A DNA stretch of 44,008 nucleotides, taken from positions 1 through 44,008 of the forward strand of contig JAEEZZ010000150.1 in NCBI GenBank assembly GCA_016292255.1. Reading direction: 5' to 3'. Each line of letters starts with the position of its first letter. Position 1 is the first letter of the stretch. A program made the position numbers and the translations under genes. Below are positions 38,956 to 44,008 of this stretch, in pieces. The DNA is from Oscillospiraceae bacterium (GTDB lineage Bacteria > Bacillota > Clostridia > Oscillospirales > Oscillospiraceae). Below the pieces are notes generated by a model that was not told the origin of the DNA, ran no database searches, and worked only from the letters and a program-made list of their open reading frames with translations.

Positions 38956-40085
38956 ATGTAGTCTTTACCTGCGGCGGGACCGCGGGACACATCAACCCGG
39001 CCATCTCGGTGGCGAATCTGCTCCGGGAGCGGAAGCCGGAGACGAACATCCTCTTCGTGGGCGCGGAGGGCGAGATGGAGTCCGAACTTGTCCCCCGGGA
39101 GGGATTCCGGCTGGAGACCCTCAAGATCTCCAGCTACCGGCGCAAGCTGACGCCCAAGGCGATCTGGCACAATGTGGTCACGCTGAAAAACCTCCACGAG
39201 GCAAAGCGGAAGGCCGACCGGATCATCCGGGACTTTCAGCCCGACGTGATCGTGGGCACCGGCGGCTACGCCTCCTTCCCCATGCTGCACCAGGGGGCCA
39301 AGCACGGGATCCCCACGGCAGTCCACGAGGCCAACGCCATGCCCGGCCTCACCACCCGGATGGTGGCCGACTCCGCCACCCGGATCATGGTCTGCTTTGA
39401 GGAGAGCAAGGCCCACTACAAGCACCCGGAGCGGGTCCAGGTGGTGGGAATGCCTGTGCGGCAGGCCTTTCTCTACACCACCCGCGCCGAAGCGCGTCAG
39501 CGGCTCGGGCTCACTGACGAGCCCCTGCTGATCTCCGCCATGGGCAGCCTGGGCGCCCGGGAGATGAACAAGCGCATGGCCGACTTCCTGGCGCTGGAGG
39601 TCCAGGCGGGCTGTCCCTGGCACCACGTCCACGCCACCGGTTCCTTCGGCTGGCGCTGGATGCCGAATCTGGTAAAGGAAAAGGGCGTGGATCTGGCCGC
39701 GCATCCCCAGCTGGATATGCGGGAGTACATCCACAATATGCCCGACCTCATGGCCGCGGCAGACCTGATCATCACCCGGGCGGGCGCTTCCTCCCTCAAC
39801 GAGATCGAAGCCGCCGGGACGCCCTGCATCATCGTCCCCTCCCCCAACGTCACCGACAACCACCAGGAGAAAAACGCCCGGGTGCTGGAGCGCAACGGGG
39901 CGGCCGTGGTCCTGCTGGAGCAGGGCCTCACGGCACAGGCCCTTTTCGACACCGCCAAGGAGCTGCTCTCCGACCCCGCCAGGCGCAAGACCATGCGGGA
40001 AAACCTGCAAAGAATGGCCGTGGTGGACAGCGCGGAGCGGATCTACAATACGATATTGGAGCTGGCAAATACCCGGCACAGTTAA
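38952..40085 (+). CDS. murG: Undecaprenyl-PP-MurNAc-pentapeptide GlcNAc transferase
   Basis: 377 aa from ATG 38952 overlapping the ftsW stop; GGGAGGGAAG upstream. N-terminal glycine loop CGGTAGHINPAI (Ala in place of the second-loop Gly), VGAEGEMES, GTGGYASFPML, HEANAMPGLTTR; C-terminal donor site ITRAGASSLNEIEAAGTPCIIVPSPNVTDNHQEKNA. GT-B enzyme at the inner face of the membrane, converts lipid I to lipid II. Its TAA merges into the heptamer array that follows. Confidence 0.96.
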   Translation: MNVVFTCGGTAGHINPAISVANLLRERKPETNILFVGAEGEMESELVPREGFRLETLKISSYRRKLTPKAIWHNVVTLKNLHEAKRKADRIIRDFQPDVIVGTGGYASFPMLHQGAKHGIPTAVHEANAMPGLTTRMVADSATRIMVCFEESKAHYKHPERVQVVGMPVRQAFLYTTRAEARQRLGLTDEPLLISAMGSLGAREMNKRMADFLALEVQAGCPWHHVHATGSFGWRWMPNLVKEKGVDLAAHPQLDMREYIHNMPDLMAAADLIITRAGASSLNEIEAAGTPCIIVPSPNVTDNHQEKNARVLERNGAAVVLLEQGLTAQALFDTAKELLSDPARRKTMRENLQRMAVVDSAERIYNTILELANTRHS

Positions 40086-40155
40086 AAGTTGAAAATGGAA
40101 AGTTGAAAGTTGAAGCGAACAACCAAACTTTCAACTTTCAACTATCAACTTTCAA
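40085..40155. repeat. Two opposing 7-nt arrays forming a long hairpin after murG
   Basis: Left: AAAGTTG, AAAATGG, AAAGTTG, AAAGTTG (40085-40112). Right: CTTTCAA, CTTTCAA, CTATCAA, CTTTCAA (40128-40155). They pair over about 28 nt with a few mismatches around a 15-nt loop. Confidence 0.88.
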
Positions 40156-40214
40156 CTCACAAAAAAAGGCCGCCTGACATAGAATTGAGTAATTCTGTGT
40201 GAGGGGGGCCGTCA

Positions 40215-41456
40215 TTGAATACCATCTACATCACCGGCGGCAGGCCGCTGACGGGAACGCTGGCGGTGCAGGGCAGCAAGAATGCCGTTCTGCCCATCCT
40301 GGCAGCCACGGCAGCCATTCCGGGGCGCTTTGTGCTGACGAACTGCCCGGCCATCCGGGACGTGACTGTGACCCGCTCTCTGATGGAGGGTCTGGGCATA
40401 CAGAGCCGGGAATCGGCAGGTCTGATCACCGTGGACAGCCAAGGCCCTCTGCAAAGCGTGCCGGATCCCGGCCTGGCCGGTCTGCTCCGCTCCTCCGTGC
40501 TGCTGCTGGGGGCCCTGCTGGCCCGCCTGGGCGAGGCGGAGATTCCCCTTCCGGGGGGCTGCGTGCTGGGGGATCGTCCCCTGGATCTCCACCTGAAGGC
40601 CCTGAAGGGACTGGGCGTCCGGATCTGTCTGGCAGGCGACCGTCTGCTCTGCAAGGGCAGGCCGGAGGGCGGGATCGCGATCCTCCCCTATCCCAGCGTG
40701 GGCGCAACGGAAAACCTGATCCTGGCCGCTCTTGGGGCCACGGGCCCCGTTCGCATCATCGGCGCGGCCCGGGAGCCGGAGATCCGGGATCTGGCGGACT
40801 TTCTCACAGCCTGCGGCGCACGGATCACCGGCGCGGGGACCCCCTGCGTCCGGGTGGAGCCTGCCCCCCTCCACGGGGCGGCCCATCGGATCCTCCCGGA
40901 TCGGATCGAGGCGGCCACCTGGCTCTGCGCCGTTGCCGCCACCGGCGGGACGCTGACGCTGACGGAGCTGGATCCGGCGCAGCTGCAGCCTGTGCTTACG
41001 CTACTGGGGCTGGCCGGCTGTGAGATCCGGGAATCAGCGGCCGGGCTCACCCTCCATGCCGCAGCCCTGCAAGCCCCGGGCACGGTGGTGACGGGGCCCT
41101 ATCCCGCCTTCCCCACCGACGCCCAGGCCATCCTTATGGCGGCTTTGCTCCGGGCCTCCGGCGCGACCCTGTTTCGGGAGACGGTCTTTTCCGACCGCTT
41201 CCGCCATGTCCCCGCCCTGTGCGCCCTGGGGGCCGATATCCGGACGGCGGGGGATCTGGCCCTTGTCCGGGGCGTGGGCGCGCTGCACGCCGCAGAGATC
41301 AGCGCCACGGATCTCCGCGGCGGGGCCGCTATGGTGATCGGGGCGCTGGCCGCCGAGGGAACCAGCGTCATCCGCGACGCCTGGCACCTGGATCGGGGCT
41401 ACGGCAAATTTGCGGAACGCCTGCGCGCCCTGGGCGCGGACGTTATGACGGAATAA
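40215..41456 (+). CDS. murA: UDP-N-acetylglucosamine 1-carboxyvinyltransferase
   Basis: 413 aa from TTG 40215, with GAGGGGGG about 7 nt upstream. GSKNAVLPILAAT near residue 20 and PGGCVLGDRPLDLHLKALKGLG with the catalytic Cys of the flexible loop present, so it should be sensitive to fosfomycin-type alkylation. Later YPAFPTDAQAILMAALLRASG, FSDRFRHV and DLRGGAAMVIGALAAEGTS. First committed step of peptidoglycan synthesis (phosphoenolpyruvate transfer to UDP-GlcNAc). It is more GC-rich and more divergent than other cluster genes; a second murA elsewhere is possible, as in many Firmicutes. Confidence 0.93.
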   Translation: MNTIYITGGRPLTGTLAVQGSKNAVLPILAATAAIPGRFVLTNCPAIRDVTVTRSLMEGLGIQSRESAGLITVDSQGPLQSVPDPGLAGLLRSSVLLLGALLARLGEAEIPLPGGCVLGDRPLDLHLKALKGLGVRICLAGDRLLCKGRPEGGIAILPYPSVGATENLILAALGATGPVRIIGAAREPEIRDLADFLTACGARITGAGTPCVRVEPAPLHGAAHRILPDRIEAATWLCAVAATGGTLTLTELDPAQLQPVLTLLGLAGCEIRESAAGLTLHAAALQAPGTVVTGPYPAFPTDAQAILMAALLRASGATLFRETVFSDRFRHVPALCALGADIRTAGDLALVRGVGALHAAEISATDLRGGAAMVIGALAAEGTSVIRDAWHLDRGYGKFAERLRALGADVMTE

Positions 41457-41497
41457 AACAGTACTTAGCTTTTCTCACAGATACAAGGGAGACAGAT

Positions 41498-42550
41498 ATG
41501 GCACAAGACAGAAGACGACCTACGGAGCGCGGAAGAACCACTGTTTCGGCAGAGCGGCCCCAGCATCCTTCCTCCCGGCCCAGGGATGCCCGTCCCCGCA
41601 CCGGGAACGCTTCCGCCCGGGAAGCGGCCCGCCGGGAGCGGCTTTCCCGGGAGGCGCCCTCCTACCGGGAGGCAGAGCCGGAGCAGACGCCCCGACCGCG
41701 CCCCAAGAGCGCGCCCAAGCAGGCTGCTCCCCAGCAAAAGCGGAAAAAGGCCAGAAAGCCCCACCGGGTCTACAACACCAATTTCGGCCTCAAATTCCTG
41801 GTGATGCTGGCAGTGGTGGCCGTCATCGTGCTGAGCATGATCATCTTTTTCAAGGTCAAGCACATTGAGGTGCTTCCCCCCGAGGGCCAGGGCGGCGCAA
41901 CGGCCTACTACAGCGCCGAGGAGATCATCGCGGCCTCCGGGATCAACCTGGACGAAAACCTGCTGAGTCTCAGCAAGGCCACCGTGGCGGCCCGGATCCA
42001 CGCGGCTCTGCCCTACGTCAACGACATCCAGATCAAAAAACAGCTTCCCGGGACTGTGGTCATCTCCTTTACCGAGTTCGACGTCAGCTACGCGATCCAG
42101 GATGAAGCCGGCGGCTGGTGGCTCATGAGCCGCGAGGGTCGGATCCTGGACGCCACAGACGAGAAGGAAGCCAAGAACCACCTGTACGTCACCGGAATGC
42201 CGATCCAGGTCCCCCAGGTGGGCGACTATATCCAGGCCGCCTCCACCGAGGGCGCGGATCTCTCCGAGATCGCCGCCAAGCAGACGGTGGTGAAGGAGAT
42301 CATCCCGGCCCTGGAGGGCACCGACTTTGTCAAGCAGCTCGACCGGATCGACGTGAGCACCTCCTACGATCTGACCCTCTGGTGGACGGCGGACCGCTAT
42401 CAGATCCGCCTGGGCACCACGGAAAATCTGAGCTACAAGCTGCAATTCCTTCAGGCGACGCTGGAAAACACCGAGGTCCAGCACCGCTCCGGCATCATCG
42501 ACCTGACCTTCCAGGAGGACGAGAAGGTTCACTTCCTGGAATTCCGGTAA
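41498..42550 (+). CDS. ftsQ: Cell division protein FtsQ/DivIB
   Basis: 350 aa from ATG 41498 (AAGGGAG upstream); the extension to 41219 overlaps murA. About 95 cytosolic residues, very rich in Arg, Pro and Ala, then one membrane helix (KFLVMLAVVAVIVLSMIIFF). Next a POTRA domain (VKHIEVLPPEG...YYSAEEIIAASGINLDENLLSLSKATVAARIHAALPYVNDIQIKKQLPGTVVISFTE) and a beta domain. Scaffolds FtsL and the PBP at the septum. No ftsA gene follows; ftsZ is next. Confidence 0.9.
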   Translation: MAQDRRRPTERGRTTVSAERPQHPSSRPRDARPRTGNASAREAARRERLSREAPSYREAEPEQTPRPRPKSAPKQAAPQQKRKKARKPHRVYNTNFGLKFLVMLAVVAVIVLSMIIFFKVKHIEVLPPEGQGGATAYYSAEEIIAASGINLDENLLSLSKATVAARIHAALPYVNDIQIKKQLPGTVVISFTEFDVSYAIQDEAGGWWLMSREGRILDATDEKEAKNHLYVTGMPIQVPQVGDYIQAASTEGADLSEIAAKQTVVKEIIPALEGTDFVKQLDRIDVSTSYDLTLWWTADRYQIRLGTTENLSYKLQFLQATLENTEVQHRSGIIDLTFQEDEKVHFLEFR

Positions 42551-42589
42551 AAAAGTTGCAAAATTTTTACAAAAAAACATATTTTTCTA

Positions 42590-42618
42590 TTGACCAAACG
42601 GGAAACGCGGGTTAAAAT
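42590..42618 (+). promoter_or_regulatory. ftsZ promoter
   Basis: TTGACC (42590-42595), 17-nt spacer, TAAAAT (42613-42618), 86 bp before ftsZ in an AT-rich gap. Confidence 0.8.
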
Positions 42619-42703
42619 ATAACGGTATAAAAGCAATAACTTTGCATACACTACGCTTCGGATATATGTTCCAACGATTACAGATACATAGGAGGACGAA
42701 CAC

Positions 42704-43837
<1,134 letters not shown>

Positions 43838-43914
43838 ACAAGTAAAAAGAAATCCCGCTGCGAGTCTTGAACCGCTCCCCGTCAAGAGGACAGTGAAATA
43901 ATTAACGAAAAGTT

Positions 43915-43934
43915 CACAGCGCTGCGGCGCTGTG
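43915..43934 (+). repeat. Hairpin after ftsZ
   Basis: Perfect 8-bp stem CACAGCGC/GCGCTGTG with loop TGCG, directly before the ftsZ terminator; may strengthen it. Confidence 0.6.
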
Positions 43935-43936
43935 GC

Positions 43937-43990
43937 AACCGCAGATTTCGGTATGAGGCTTTCGGGCCTCATGCCGAAATTTGCGGTTTT
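43937..43990 (+). terminator. Terminator at the end of the dcw cluster
   Basis: Long interrupted stem AACCGCA-ATTTCGG-ATGAGGC / GCCTCAT-CCGAAAT-TGCGGTT with a TTTCGG loop, followed by TTTATTAT. Confidence 0.9.
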
Positions 43991-44008
43991 ATTATGCCGC
44001 TTTGTAAA

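Overview
This window looks like the chromosome of an endospore-forming, Gram-positive Clostridia member, most likely order Oscillospirales (Ruminococcaceae/Oscillospiraceae-like). The evidence is a GC-rich core, strong Shine-Dalgarno sites, a spoIIR gene, a PASTA-domain division transpeptidase, meso-DAP type wall genes (dapA, dapB, ddh and a MurE with a DNPR motif), SLH-domain surface proteins and a TM287/288-type heterodimeric ABC exporter. The taxon is inferred from gene content only.

Left arm, 1-8.97 kb (accessory, visibly more AT-rich). One giant secreted RHS/YD-repeat protein gene fills 1-5756 on the minus strand. It runs off the left edge just where the conserved RHS core gives way to the variable C-terminal (toxin) region. 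Facing the other way is a Tn916-like regulatory and recombination module: sigma-like factor, small HTH_16-type protein, excisionase and tyrosine integrase. It ends about 250 bp from the 3' end of a tRNA-Gln(CTG) gene. I read this as one end of an integrative element carrying the RHS gene.

Middle, 9-28.4 kb. This holds a zinc-ribbon membrane protein; a ParB/Noc-like protein; dapA-dapB-ddh, a short route to meso-DAP; an SLH-anchored GH26-like surface protein; several small membrane proteins including a DUF2975 + Xre pair; spoIIR; the heterodimeric ABC exporter; rsgA with a long leader; and a HAD phosphatase with a methyltransferase. This stretch is peppered with GTAGGG-type palindromes whose stems differ from copy to copy. 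One copy lies in frame inside an ABC transporter gene, and several supply or adjoin stop codons.

Right arm, 28.5-44 kb. This is the division and cell-wall (dcw) cluster mraZ-rsmH-ftsL-[four-helix-bundle gene]-PBP-murE-murF-mraY-ftsW-murG-murA-ftsQ-ftsZ, which builds lipid II and the divisome. murD is absent from its usual place between mraY and ftsW, and ftsA is absent between ftsQ and ftsZ. The non-overlapping junctions from ftsL to murA mostly carry short-period repeats. These are 7-nt tandem arrays of differing sequence, a gene bracketed by a 21-bp perfect inverted repeat made of such heptamers, and, around the murE promoter, two oppositely oriented arrays of an 8-nt constant word (AGTTATGA) alternating with small hairpins whose stems vary but stay self-complementary. 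These repeat systems are the most unusual content of the window.
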